Source: Providencia rettgeri (GTDB taxonomy: Bacteria > Pseudomonadota > Gammaproteobacteria > Enterobacterales > Enterobacteriaceae). From it: DNA of 64,000 nucleotides. The position numbers and the translations under genes are program-made. The notes under the pieces are model-generated. The model had not been told where the DNA came from. It ran no database searches and saw only the letters and a list, made by a program, of their open reading frames with translations. The DNA is taken from assembly GCF_013255915.1 (NCBI RefSeq), contig NZ_CP053896.1, positions 1,302,001-1,366,000 on the forward strand, given 5' to 3'. Below are positions 38,662 to 46,805 of the stretch, one piece after another (position 1 is the first letter of the stretch; each line of letters begins with the position of its first letter).

Positions 38662-39804
38662 ATGAAAATTAATACCAAGGTTATTCATGGATACCCCATG
38701 ACAGATAAATATACCGGAAGTTCTTCTATCCCGTTATATCAATCATCCACATTTTCACAAGCCAATATTGAGGAAAGTTACGATCATATTTATTCTCGTT
38801 TTTCCAATCCAACGAGAGATGCATTAAGTGAGGCTATTTGCGCGATTGAAAATGCAAAATTTGCTGAAGTTTTTTCCTCAGGAATGGCAGCAATAAGTGC
38901 CGTATTGCTTAATTTTAGTCAGGGCGACCATATTGTTGCCTGCAAAAATATATATGGTGGCTCTTTCCAATTAATGACTGAATTTTTGCCACGCTACGGT
39001 ATTTCAGTCACATTTGTTGATGCGACTAATCCAATGAATTATCAGCAAGCAATAATGGAAAACACCAAAGCGTTTTATATTGAAACGCCATCTAATCCAA
39101 CGTTACAAGTGACGGATTTAAAATCTGTTATTGGGATTGCGCAGCAGCATAATATTATTACTATCTGTGACAATACCTTTATGACGCCGTTGTTATCAGA
39201 TGTTATTTCTCTTGGAATTGATTTTTCTATTAATAGCGCAACTAAATTTATTAATGGCCATAGTGATGTGATCTTGGGGACGGTAGCAACGAATAACCCT
39301 GAATATGCGAGGTGCTTACATAAGTCTGCAGTTGCTATTGGCAGTATTGCTGCACCATTTGATAGCTGGCTGACAATGCGAGGTTTAAAATCAATGGCAA
39401 TGCGGGTTGAACGAGCAAGTGAAAATGCGCAAAAGCTTGCAGAATATCTGAATGAGCATCCAAAAGTACAACACGTTTTTTATCCTGGGTTAGCTTCGCA
39501 CCCAAATCATATCATTCATATGCAGCAATCTAAAAATGGCGGAATGGTGGTTTCCTTTGATTTGGGTAGCTATGAAAATGTAAAACGATTTTTAGACGCG
39601 ATTCGTATTCCACTCGTTGCAGTCAGTTTAGGGGGAATTGAATCAATTATTTCCTACCCTAAAATGATGTCCCATGCTTGTATCCCTGAAGAAGAGAGAT
39701 TACTGCAAGGCGTAACGGATGGGTTATTGCGTTTCTCACTGGGCTGTGAAGATATTGATGATTTACTTGCTGACGTCGGTTCTGCTTTATCGCAAATACA
39801 GTAA
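38662..39804 (+). CDS. PLP-dependent Cys/Met-metabolism enzyme, copy 2
   Basis: A 380-residue paralog of the enzyme at 35841, clearly divergent from it. YSRFSNPTR (phosphate site), CDNTFMT (PLP Asp) and NSATKFINGHSD (PLP Lys) are intact. IYGGSFQLM has Gly at the methionine-gamma-lyase Cys position. The C-terminal substrate clamp reads AVSLGGIESIISYPKMMSH; the first enzyme has AESLGGVESMVNHSATMSH, so the two probably differ in substrate or reaction. A strong terminator follows at 39880. Whether the pair makes a hetero-tetramer or performs successive steps is unknown. Confidence 0.8.
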   Translation: MKINTKVIHGYPMTDKYTGSSSIPLYQSSTFSQANIEESYDHIYSRFSNPTRDALSEAICAIENAKFAEVFSSGMAAISAVLLNFSQGDHIVACKNIYGGSFQLMTEFLPRYGISVTFVDATNPMNYQQAIMENTKAFYIETPSNPTLQVTDLKSVIGIAQQHNIITICDNTFMTPLLSDVISLGIDFSINSATKFINGHSDVILGTVATNNPEYARCLHKSAVAIGSIAAPFDSWLTMRGLKSMAMRVERASENAQKLAEYLNEHPKVQHVFYPGLASHPNHIIHMQQSKNGGMVVSFDLGSYENVKRFLDAIRIPLVAVSLGGIESIISYPKMMSHACIPEEERLLQGVTDGLLRFSLGCEDIDDLLADVGSALSQIQ

Positions 39805-39879
39805 TTAGGCGACTATCAACGTATTTTAATTCCTCAGTGGCACTAATCACATATCAAGAAAGTACCAATAATATATTCA

Positions 39880-39915
39880 AGCCCTCTAAATAATCAGATT
39901 ATTTAGAGGGCTTTT
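39880..39915. terminator. Strong rho-independent terminator
   Basis: agccctctaaataat (39880-39894) pairs perfectly with attatttagagggct (39898-39912), with a 3-base loop and then TTTTA. It ends the PLP/NhaC operon and may also serve dmsD from the other side. Confidence 0.85.
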
Positions 39916-39948
39916 ACTTCACAAAATAATTATTTGAACGATATAAAA

Positions 39949-40578
39949 CTAAAGACAAAGCTCTTTATTCGCTGGATTTAATTTAGCGGCTTGTTGGATA
40001 TGTCTTAAAGTTTCAGTGGCCAATAGTGCGGAAGCCTCATAAAATGCATTTCCGCTTTGCAGTTGCATTTTCTCTAAATAGCGATAGACCCAAGGTAGAA
40101 AATGTAATTCTAGCAATTCGCGTAGTAGTTCTGGTTTATTTTCAATCACCCAGGCGGTGAGAAGAAATAATAACCCTACATGATCTTCTGGCTCTTTTTG
40201 GTTTAATTCAATATTGATTTGGTTATTACGGAGCCATGCTCTTAACTCAAGTGTCGAAATACCAAAAATAACATTTTCTTTATCAAGATAAACAGAACCC
40301 CAAGGTGGTGCTGGTAATGCATAAGGGCCTATAAATAAGCGCTGATAGGCTTCTTGTAATGTTTCTGATTCAGAAAGATTATCTTGAAAGAGTTTATCAA
40401 TACGTTGGCAATCATAATCCTGAGTAAATGGCCATTCAGCTAACCATTCGCTCGTCGTAAATAAATCAATTAACTTATTTACGCGTGCATCAGAAGGGTC
40501 ATAATAAAATAATGCCCCTAAAGTTTGCGCGCAAAGCGAAAAATCTGCCAATAATTTTTGTTCCATATTTGTCCACAT
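39949..40578 (-). CDS. dmsD: DmsD, Tat proofreading chaperone for DmsA
   Basis: A 209-residue all-helical chaperone of the TorD/DmsD family that binds the twin-arginine signal of DmsA. The DmsD-specific APPWGSVYLD loop (about 92-101) and the hinge motif KEPEDHVGLLFLL are present. It is close to E. coli DmsD (204). An ATG four codons in, at 40566, has a GGA at better spacing and may be the true start. It lies 111 bases downstream of dmsC on the same strand, so it is probably part of the dms operon, whereas in E. coli it sits elsewhere (ynfI). Confidence 0.88.
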   Translation of the reverse strand: MWTNMEQKLLADFSLCAQTLGALFYYDPSDARVNKLIDLFTTSEWLAEWPFTQDYDCQRIDKLFQDNLSESETLQEAYQRLFIGPYALPAPPWGSVYLDKENVIFGISTLELRAWLRNNQINIELNQKEPEDHVGLLFLLTAWVIENKPELLRELLELHFLPWVYRYLEKMQLQSGNAFYEASALLATETLRHIQQAAKLNPANKELCL

Positions 40579-40689
40579 TGCTATGTTGATGATGACTCTT
40601 TGGTGTGATCGTAGCGAAACATGAGATTGTTGTCGATGATAAGAAAGTCATTAACCTTCTTATCATCGTAAAAAACAATGAATTAGTCG

Positions 40690-41547
40690 TTAGCCTGCAA
40701 CAGCCATACCCACCGTCATATGCAGCCCGTAGAAAATGCCTCTACCAATCAATTCACCAAAAATCACCAATAATACGGCGACTAGTAGCCCAATAATTGA
40801 AGGGTTTTTCATTTTAACATGTGGGTAAATCCAGAAAGCTAGCCCCAATGTTAAGCAAACAGTACGCCATCCCATCAGTGAGGCATAATCAGGAACAAGA
40901 TCCGATGCTTTTTGTACCGAACTTTGGATAGATCCTAATTCAAATCCTTGTGCCGTTACCAAAATACTGCTCGCAATAACCGCAACAATACTGATTAATA
41001 TAAAAAAGCGGATGTTATTGATATCATAACTTGCTATACGCAATAAAAATGCGGCAAGAACAGGCCCTGCAATAAAGCTGGTTAGGATAAATTGCAAACT
41101 ACCATAGTGATTAAACCAAGTTGGGACGGTATCAATTTGGTAAACGCGAGATATGGCATAAATAAATATTGCCGCACAAATGATAGTGACGATTAACCAA
41201 ATATTGCCGACAGACTTGGGCATCTTCTTTAATAATGACAATAGCCAATATATCCCACCTAAGGCAAAGAATATTGAGCCACTGACTATTTCGTTACTGA
41301 GCGCTGAATGCCCAACACGTATCATCGAATTAAAGGCACGCATCGGTGAGCCCATATGTAGCATGGAGAGTAAAAAGCCAACTCCCATTAACACCCATAA
41401 ACCAAACATGCTCATCACTATTTTATGATGCTGTTCTTGCATGGGTTTCATTAACAATACCAGAGCCATGAGAATAAATGCGCCAGCAACACTTTGACCT
41501 ATAACGGTGAAGAAGATTAACGGATATTCATGTAAGCCTGCGCCCAT
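40690..41547 (-). CDS. dmsC: DmsC, membrane anchor of DMSO reductase
   Basis: A 285-residue inner-membrane protein with eight predicted segments, as in E. coli DmsC (287). It anchors DmsAB and oxidises menaquinol. The N terminus GLHEYPLIFFTVIGQSVAGAF matches the family; MHMGSPMRAFNSMIRVGHSALSNEI is the conserved quinol-site region. It starts one base after the dmsB stop, so translation is coupled. Confidence 0.92.
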   Translation of the reverse strand: MGAGLHEYPLIFFTVIGQSVAGAFILMALVLLMKPMQEQHHKIVMSMFGLWVLMGVGFLLSMLHMGSPMRAFNSMIRVGHSALSNEIVSGSIFFALGGIYWLLSLLKKMPKSVGNIWLIVTIICAAIFIYAISRVYQIDTVPTWFNHYGSLQFILTSFIAGPVLAAFLLRIASYDINNIRFFILISIVAVIASSILVTAQGFELGSIQSSVQKASDLVPDYASLMGWRTVCLTLGLAFWIYPHVKMKNPSIIGLLVAVLLVIFGELIGRGIFYGLHMTVGMAVAG

Positions 41548-41548
41548 T

Positions 41549-42166
41549 TTAAACTTCCTCCGGATTAGCTAAATAACCTGTGGTGTCGCCCACAGGACGG
41601 CAATTTGCATTGAGATTTAATACAATATTGGGTTTGGTATAATGTGCTGCTGGTAGCGGTGCTATTTCATTGATTGTTCCGTATTTCTCACGTAACTCTT
41701 CAATGGGCCCAAAATCTAATGCACGTAGCGGGCAAGATTCAACACAAATGGGTTTTTTACCTTCAGCCACACGTTCATAGCAGCCATCACATTTAGTCAT
41801 ATGCCCTTTGACTGCATCAAACTGTGGTGCACTATAAGGGCATGCCATATGGCAATAACGGCAACCAATACAGACACTTTCGTCAACAACGACAAAGCCA
41901 TCTTCACGTTTATGCATTGCGCCACTTGGGCAAACTTTAACGCAAGCAGGGTCTTCACAATGGTTGCATGAAATAGAGAGGTAATAAGAAAATACATTTT
42001 GATGCCATGCGCCATCTTGCTCTGTCCAGTCGCCGCCTGCATATTCATAAATACGACGAAAATGAACATCAGCGGATAAGTTTTTAAAATCTTTACAGGC
42101 GAGTTCACACGTTTTGCAGCCCGTACAACGTTGTGTATCAATATAAAAACCATATTGTTGTGACAT
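41549..42166 (-). CDS. dmsB: DmsB, four-cluster ferredoxin subunit of DMSO reductase
   Basis: A 205-residue protein (same length as E. coli DmsB) with four Cys motifs for [4Fe-4S] clusters: CTGCKTCELAC, CNHCEDPACVKVC, CIGCRYCHMAC and CDGCYERVAEGKKPICVESC. It carries electrons from DmsC to DmsA. The ATG at 42166 follows AAGGAG by six bases and aligns with the E. coli start; the open frame ten codons further upstream overlaps dmsA and is not needed. It has no signal of its own and is exported with DmsA. Confidence 0.95.
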   Translation of the reverse strand: MSQQYGFYIDTQRCTGCKTCELACKDFKNLSADVHFRRIYEYAGGDWTEQDGAWHQNVFSYYLSISCNHCEDPACVKVCPSGAMHKREDGFVVVDESVCIGCRYCHMACPYSAPQFDAVKGHMTKCDGCYERVAEGKKPICVESCPLRALDFGPIEELREKYGTINEIAPLPAAHYTKPNIVLNLNANCRPVGDTTGYLANPEEV

Positions 42167-42176
42167 ACCGGGCTCC

Positions 42177-44603
42177 TTATAGTTTTGCAATTTCAACTAA
42201 GTTAGTATGCTGAGGGTTTCCCTTAGCAAGCGGTGAAGGGCGTTGAGTTGTGAGGACATTAATACACCCGCCTTGGTCTACTTTTTTGCCAAACATATCG
42301 GCATCTAACCAAGCTCCTTGGCCCATAGCCGTCACCCCAGGCATGATCCGCGGAGTCACTTTAGCTGGAATATGAACTTCACCTCGGTCATTGAAAACTT
42401 TGACCATATCACCCTGATTAATACCACGCGCTTTGGCATCTATTGGGTTAATCCATATTTCTTGGCGGCAGGCTTGTTTTAAGATATCAATGTTGCCATA
42501 ACTTGAGTGTGTTCTGGCTTTATAATGAAACCCTGTCATTTGTAATGGGTATTTTTTATTAAGGCTATCGGTATGGCTTTCAAAGCCTTCTGTGTAAATT
42601 GGTAACGGATCAATCACATCATCTGGTGCTAATTGCCATGTTTTCGCTATCTCAGCTAGGCTTTCAGAGTAAATTTCTATTTTTCCTGAAGGCGTTTTCA
42701 GTGGATTAGCTTGAGGGTTATCTCGGAAGGCTTTAAATCCAATGACATGCTCATCTGGGCATTTGTGCTTGAAAATACCCACGGTTTTCATTTCTTCATA
42801 AGTTGGCATATCAGGGTAGCGTTCGCGACTTTTTTCACATAAATATTTAACCCATTCGTGCTGGGTGCGGCCTTCGGTGAATTTCTGTTCGACATCAGGG
42901 CCTAAGCGTTTAGCAATTTCCGACAAAATTTCATAGATGGGTTTACGCTCAAATTTAGCGCTAGTCGCTGGTTGGCCTAAGATCATGTAAGACATGTTTC
43001 CTGCGGACTCGCTAGGAATAAGGTCTTCTTGCTCGGTAGGCATTAAATCAGGTAATAAAATATCGCAATATTTTGCTGATGCCGTCATGAAATGGTCGAT
43101 ACCAACAATCATTTCGCATTTGCTGTCATCTTGCAAAATTTCATGGGTACGGGCGATATCACTATGCTGATTTATCAATGTGTTACTGGCATAGCACCAT
43201 AAGAACTTAATGGGAACATCTAATTTATCTTTCCCTTTTATGCCATCGTGAATGGCGGTCATTTCTGTGCCGCGTTCAATAGCATCAGTCCATGTGAAAA
43301 CGGAAATTTGTGTTTTGACTGGGTTATCGAGCATTGGGAACCATTCAACACCTGAATCATAAGTGCCTTCACGACAGCCTGAATTTCCGCCACTAATACC
43401 AACATTACCTGTGATAATGGCTAACATGGCAATTGCTCGAACGGTTTGTTCACCATTTGAATGACGTTGAGGGCCCCAACCTTGAACAATATAAGCGGGT
43501 TTCGCTTGGCCTATTTCACGAGCTAACTTAATGATTTTATCTGCTGGAATACCTGTAATTTTAGCGGCCCACTGTGGTGTTTTAGCTATACCATCAGCAC
43601 CTTGGCCTAAAATATAGGCCTTATAGTGACCGTTTTGAGGAGCAGAAGCCGGTAAGGTTTTTTCGTCATAGCCAATACAGTATTTATCCACAAACTCTTG
43701 GTCAACCATATCCTCAGTGATAATCACATAAGCTAATGCAGCTGCAAGTGCGCCATCAGTACCAGGGCGAATAGGTAACCATTCATCTTCTCTACCAGAA
43801 GCTGTGTCATTATAACGAGGGTCAATAACTATCATGCGCGCATTCGAACGCTCACGTGCTTGTTCGACATAATAAGTCACACCTCCACCACTCATACGAG
43901 TTTCGGCTGGGTTATTACCAAACATCACAACTAGTTTTGTATTTGCGATATCGTCGGGGCTATTGGCTTCTTGAGAACCATACAGATAATTCATACCCGC
44001 ACGAATTTGCGCAGTACTATAACTGCCATAGCGGCTCAGGAAGCCACCACATGAATTCATTAAACGGTAGGGAACATTCGAATTGGTGATATTACCGCCA
44101 TCAACGCCAGTGCCATAGAGAACATGCACCGCTTCATTGCCGTAATTTTGCAAAATATCGCGCAAACTATTACCAACGGTATCTAGGGCCTCTTCCCATG
44201 AAATTCGGACAAATTTGCCTTCACCACGTTTACCCACACGTTTCATTGGGTACTTTAATCTATCTGGGTGGTTCATTCTTCTACGGATTGAGCGGCCACG
44301 CAGGCAAGCTCTTACTTGATGATTGCCATATTCATCTTCTCCCGTGGTATCAGATTCAACCCAATATACTTCATCGTCACGAACATGGAGACGTAATAGG
44401 CAACGGCTACCACAGTTAACGGTACATGAGCTCCAAACCGCTTTTTCTTCAGCGGATGTTGAGTTTTGAGTGTTATCGATTGCTTTTGCATTGAAAGGAA
44501 GTGATAAACCGCCTACTGCGGCAAATAAACCGCCTGCAGCGCCAGATTTCACGACATTGCGCCTTGAGATAGGGCTATTTAATAATTTATTTTTTGTATT
44601 CAT
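42177..44603 (-). CDS. dmsA: DmsA, catalytic subunit of DMSO reductase
   Basis: An 808-residue bis-MGD molybdoenzyme that reduces dimethyl sulfoxide and related S- and N-oxides. A Tat signal (SRRNVVKSGAAGG, about residues 13-25) is followed by the FS0 cluster motif CTVNCGSRC, and the serine Mo-ligand region SYSTAQIRAG, then a late molybdopterin domain beginning PLQMTGFHYKARTHSSYG. First gene of dmsABC(D). An FNR-like site lies 76-89 bases before its ATG. Confidence 0.95.
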   Translation of the reverse strand: MNTKNKLLNSPISRRNVVKSGAAGGLFAAVGGLSLPFNAKAIDNTQNSTSAEEKAVWSSCTVNCGSRCLLRLHVRDDEVYWVESDTTGEDEYGNHQVRACLRGRSIRRRMNHPDRLKYPMKRVGKRGEGKFVRISWEEALDTVGNSLRDILQNYGNEAVHVLYGTGVDGGNITNSNVPYRLMNSCGGFLSRYGSYSTAQIRAGMNYLYGSQEANSPDDIANTKLVVMFGNNPAETRMSGGGVTYYVEQARERSNARMIVIDPRYNDTASGREDEWLPIRPGTDGALAAALAYVIITEDMVDQEFVDKYCIGYDEKTLPASAPQNGHYKAYILGQGADGIAKTPQWAAKITGIPADKIIKLAREIGQAKPAYIVQGWGPQRHSNGEQTVRAIAMLAIITGNVGISGGNSGCREGTYDSGVEWFPMLDNPVKTQISVFTWTDAIERGTEMTAIHDGIKGKDKLDVPIKFLWCYASNTLINQHSDIARTHEILQDDSKCEMIVGIDHFMTASAKYCDILLPDLMPTEQEDLIPSESAGNMSYMILGQPATSAKFERKPIYEILSEIAKRLGPDVEQKFTEGRTQHEWVKYLCEKSRERYPDMPTYEEMKTVGIFKHKCPDEHVIGFKAFRDNPQANPLKTPSGKIEIYSESLAEIAKTWQLAPDDVIDPLPIYTEGFESHTDSLNKKYPLQMTGFHYKARTHSSYGNIDILKQACRQEIWINPIDAKARGINQGDMVKVFNDRGEVHIPAKVTPRIMPGVTAMGQGAWLDADMFGKKVDQGGCINVLTTQRPSPLAKGNPQHTNLVEIAKL

Positions 44604-44678
44604 TGATATGAGCCTTTATGACCATATTAAATATAATGTTATTCAAGGGTTATCTTACTCTGACATGTTTAGTTTTTT

Positions 44679-44692
44679 TTGCGCCATATCAA
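44679..44692 (-). promoter_or_regulatory. FNR-like site ahead of dmsA
   Basis: ttgcgccatatcaa fits TTGATnnnnATCAA at 8 of 10 fixed positions, with a perfect right half-site. The centre lies about 82 bases before the dmsA ATG. E. coli dmsA is FNR-activated, which supports the reading. Confidence 0.55.
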
Positions 44693-44739
44693 TGAAGTTA
44701 TATTTGCAAAACTGGTAACTTTTCTATAATAAATAAATT

Positions 44740-44757
44740 ATATTGATAATCAATATC
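44740..44757. promoter_or_regulatory. Near-perfect palindrome, Fur-like or FNR-like
   Basis: ATATTGAT and ATCAATAT flank a single A at 44740-44756. The two halves look like FNR half-sites with a spacer of one base instead of four, so FNR would not bind as usual. A 19-base window here also fits the Fur consensus at about 16 positions. The true ligand is unclear. Confidence 0.35.
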
Positions 44758-45079
44758 ATCTTAACATCATGAATATAAGGAATTTTTTATTTCACTTGCT
44801 GGAGATTGAAATTTTAGAAATGTTAATGTTTGGTTTTGTAGAGAAAATATTTCTCTAGGTGAGGAGTTTTCGAAAAATAGGGAGAATATTTCTAGCAGTA
44901 TAGTTGGAAAATAATAATAAATTTCTCTAGAGTCATTAATTGTTCTAAAAAAATAATAAAGATCATCATTATTTTTCGGAATAAAAAGCAAATACGGAAT
45001 AACTATCTATTAGATGAATATCTAATACCTAATTAAGACGTAACTTCTTAGTGGGAATAATATTTATTTTCAACTGAGG

Positions 45080-45826
45080 TTAATTAAATTCAATATTAAG
45101 TGTTATAGATTGAGCAAAACCTGCAGGTGGTTTACCTACAGAGCGGCTTTTTTGTACTGCAAGCAAAGCAGCTTGATCTAATGAATCATTTCCTGAGCTA
45201 CTTGCTAAGCGAATTAAGCTAATTTCCCCGTTTTGGCTTAATTGAAATTGTATTGTTGCAATACCACGGTTTTTCATTTTTTTCGCGCGGCGAGGGTATT
45301 GTTTATTTCTCTCAACTTCTTGGCGTAGTTTTTCACGGTAAGCATTAATTAATTGGCTATTAGTATCACTAGTCGCATGTTGGTTTTTGGGACCTTTTAT
45401 TCCTGCGGATTGAGACGATACAAGGGCTCCAGCCTTTTGTTGTTGTGCGATTGGCAAATCATTTTTAATTTCTGTATTAGCTGGTTTGTGAGCGTTTTCA
45501 GTTCTTTTAGTGAGTTCTTTGGGCTTCACTGGTTCTTTTGGGGTTTTGATCACCTTTTTTTGCTTTTTAGGCGCAACAATGACGGCGTGTTCAACTATTG
45601 GGCTGGGAGCAATTTTTACCTCATTAGGTGTGTCTATAGGAAGGGGGATCTCTTCAGGTTCTGCAACGTTGACAGCTTGAGTCAATGCGATCGATATAAT
45701 AGGCGCATCCTGTTGTGCTTGGTTTTTTAAGGATAATGATTGAGCCGTAACATAGGTTAAGTACCCAATAACAAGAACATGAAGTGTTATGGATAGCATA
45801 AAAGTGATTAATTTTCGACTCATCAT
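45080..45826 (-). CDS. TonB-family energy transducer
   Basis: A 248-residue TonB protein. A short N terminus leads into one membrane anchor (about residues 8-27, LSITLHVLVIGYLTYVTAQ, with the conserved His). Next comes a long Pro/Lys/Glu-rich periplasmic spacer (about 50-150, PKKQKKVIKTPKEPVKP) and a C-terminal TonB domain (about 165-248) with YPRRAKKMKNRGIATIQF and the RLASSSGNDSLDQAALLAV core. It couples the proton-motive force to outer-membrane receptors. No exbB/exbD is adjacent. A strong Fur box lies upstream, so it is iron regulated. It may serve the heme receptor at 8242-11205; a second, general TonB elsewhere is likely. Confidence 0.88.
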   Translation of the reverse strand: MMSRKLITFMLSITLHVLVIGYLTYVTAQSLSLKNQAQQDAPIISIALTQAVNVAEPEEIPLPIDTPNEVKIAPSPIVEHAVIVAPKKQKKVIKTPKEPVKPKELTKRTENAHKPANTEIKNDLPIAQQQKAGALVSSQSAGIKGPKNQHATSDTNSQLINAYREKLRQEVERNKQYPRRAKKMKNRGIATIQFQLSQNGEISLIRLASSSGNDSLDQAALLAVQKSRSVGKPPAGFAQSITLNIEFN

Positions 45827-45954
45827 AAAACCTCAATATTCTTTCTCGTTGAACCTAAAGAGGGGAGACCAATACAGGTATTAAGTAGTTATGTTTGAGT
45901 TATGACTCATAAGGTAAAATAACGATTCGAATTATATGTTAATAATTATCAATT

Positions 45955-45974
45955 GCAAATGATAGTTATTATCA
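45955..45974 (-). promoter_or_regulatory. Fur box of the tonB-like gene
   Basis: tgatagttattatca (45960-45974) matches the 7-1-7 Fur consensus at 13 of 14 positions; the 19-base frame from 45955 matches at 15 by hand count. A further half-site (aataattatcaa) adjoins on the left. The site lies about 130-148 bases before the ATG. Confidence 0.8.
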
Positions 45975-46042
45975 ACTTTGGTGGGTGCATATTATAATTT
46001 GCTAATATTTTGATTTTTAATGAAATATTATTTATAAGTAAA

Positions 46043-46067
46043 AAGGCTTGGTGAGTAGCCAAGCCTT
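46043..46067 (-). terminator. Terminator-like hairpin, distal
   Basis: aaggcttgg (46043-46051) pairs with ccaagcctt (46059-46067), loop 7. On the minus strand a run of T follows, so it would stop transcripts from the PACE gene before they enter the tonB promoter region. Confidence 0.65.
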
Positions 46068-46173
46068 AATGAGGTTAATTGTGTGATAAATTAGTTAAAT
46101 ATCATTCTCTATTTTATTTTTTGCAAAAAAAGAGGATTATTTCGGCGTGTTTATAGGGGTTTTAATATACAAA

Positions 46174-46204
46174 GAACACCGTGAAGATAAGCAACACGGT
46201 GTTC
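46174..46204 (-). terminator. Terminator-like hairpin after PACE copy 2
   Basis: gaacaccgtg (46174-46183) pairs with cacggtgttc (46195-46204), loop 11, followed on the minus strand by TTTGT. It lies 22 bases after the PACE stop codon. Confidence 0.65.
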
Positions 46205-46225
46205 GAATATTTATTAATAGTAAAA

Positions 46226-46696
46226 TTAAGAGCGTTTAGCTACCGCTTCAGAGATACTTACAGCGTTCTCTCTATTTGCAAACCAACGGACACGTAAAAG
46301 GTCATATCCAAGATTAAACGCATAAGTATAAAATAAGAAAAAGACAAAAAAGCCGATTTCAAGTAAGAATGCATCTAAGAATGACATTTGAAGTAAAAAC
46401 GCCAGCATTGGGACACCCATGATTACAAAGCTTAATTCAAAACCAACAGCATGAAAAACACGCACTTTGGCTGGGCGAGACCCCTTGGATAAAGGCCAAT
46501 AACGGTCAAAGGCCATGTTATAAAATAAGTTTAATAGCATTGCCAGCGTCGATAAGACAATAGCTACTGTTCCCATTTGGAAAATTGAGCGTCCTAAAAG
46601 CCACGCACTGACCGGTGCAGTTATCGCAATTGCGATGACCTCAAATGAAACTGCATGAAAAATTCGCTCAGTTAATGTTTTTGTATACTTACTCAT
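46226..46696 (-). CDS. PACE-family efflux transporter, copy 2
   Basis: A 156-residue inner-membrane protein of two BTP repeats with four membrane segments. Both repeats keep the full PACE signature: ERIFHAVSFE (Glu19, the AceI Glu15 position) and LLNLFYNMAFDRYW in the first, VRVFHAVGFE and YTYAFNLGYDLLR in the second. It is thus more canonical than copy 1 at 29423. It exports cationic biocides or diamines by proton antiport, judging from relatives. GAGG precedes the ATG. A LysR gene is divergent, with starts 109 bases apart. Confidence 0.87.
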   Translation of the reverse strand: MSKYTKTLTERIFHAVSFEVIAIAITAPVSAWLLGRSIFQMGTVAIVLSTLAMLLNLFYNMAFDRYWPLSKGSRPAKVRVFHAVGFELSFVIMGVPMLAFLLQMSFLDAFLLEIGFFVFFLFYTYAFNLGYDLLRVRWFANRENAVSISEAVAKRS

Positions 46697-46805
46697 AACT
46701 ACCTCAAAGATATAGAAAATTAATTTTTAGGTAAAAATCGGGTGCAATTATTTGCTATTTTTTATATATATACAAAATGGCAGCCATCGAAAAAAGCGAT
46801 ACCTT

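Larger units (their letters stand above)
44604..45079. other. Intergenic region with dms promoter elements
   Basis: Lies between dmsA and the tonB-like gene, both on the minus strand. It holds the FNR-like and Fur-like sites listed separately. A perfect AT-rich inverted repeat tattagat/atctaata at 45008-45027, 53 bases after the tonB stop, may be a weak terminator. No gene is supported. Confidence 0.5.

Noticed and set aside
44767-44991. 74-codon minus-strand frame between dmsA and the tonB-like gene
   Set aside because: AT-rich noise composition and no start context.
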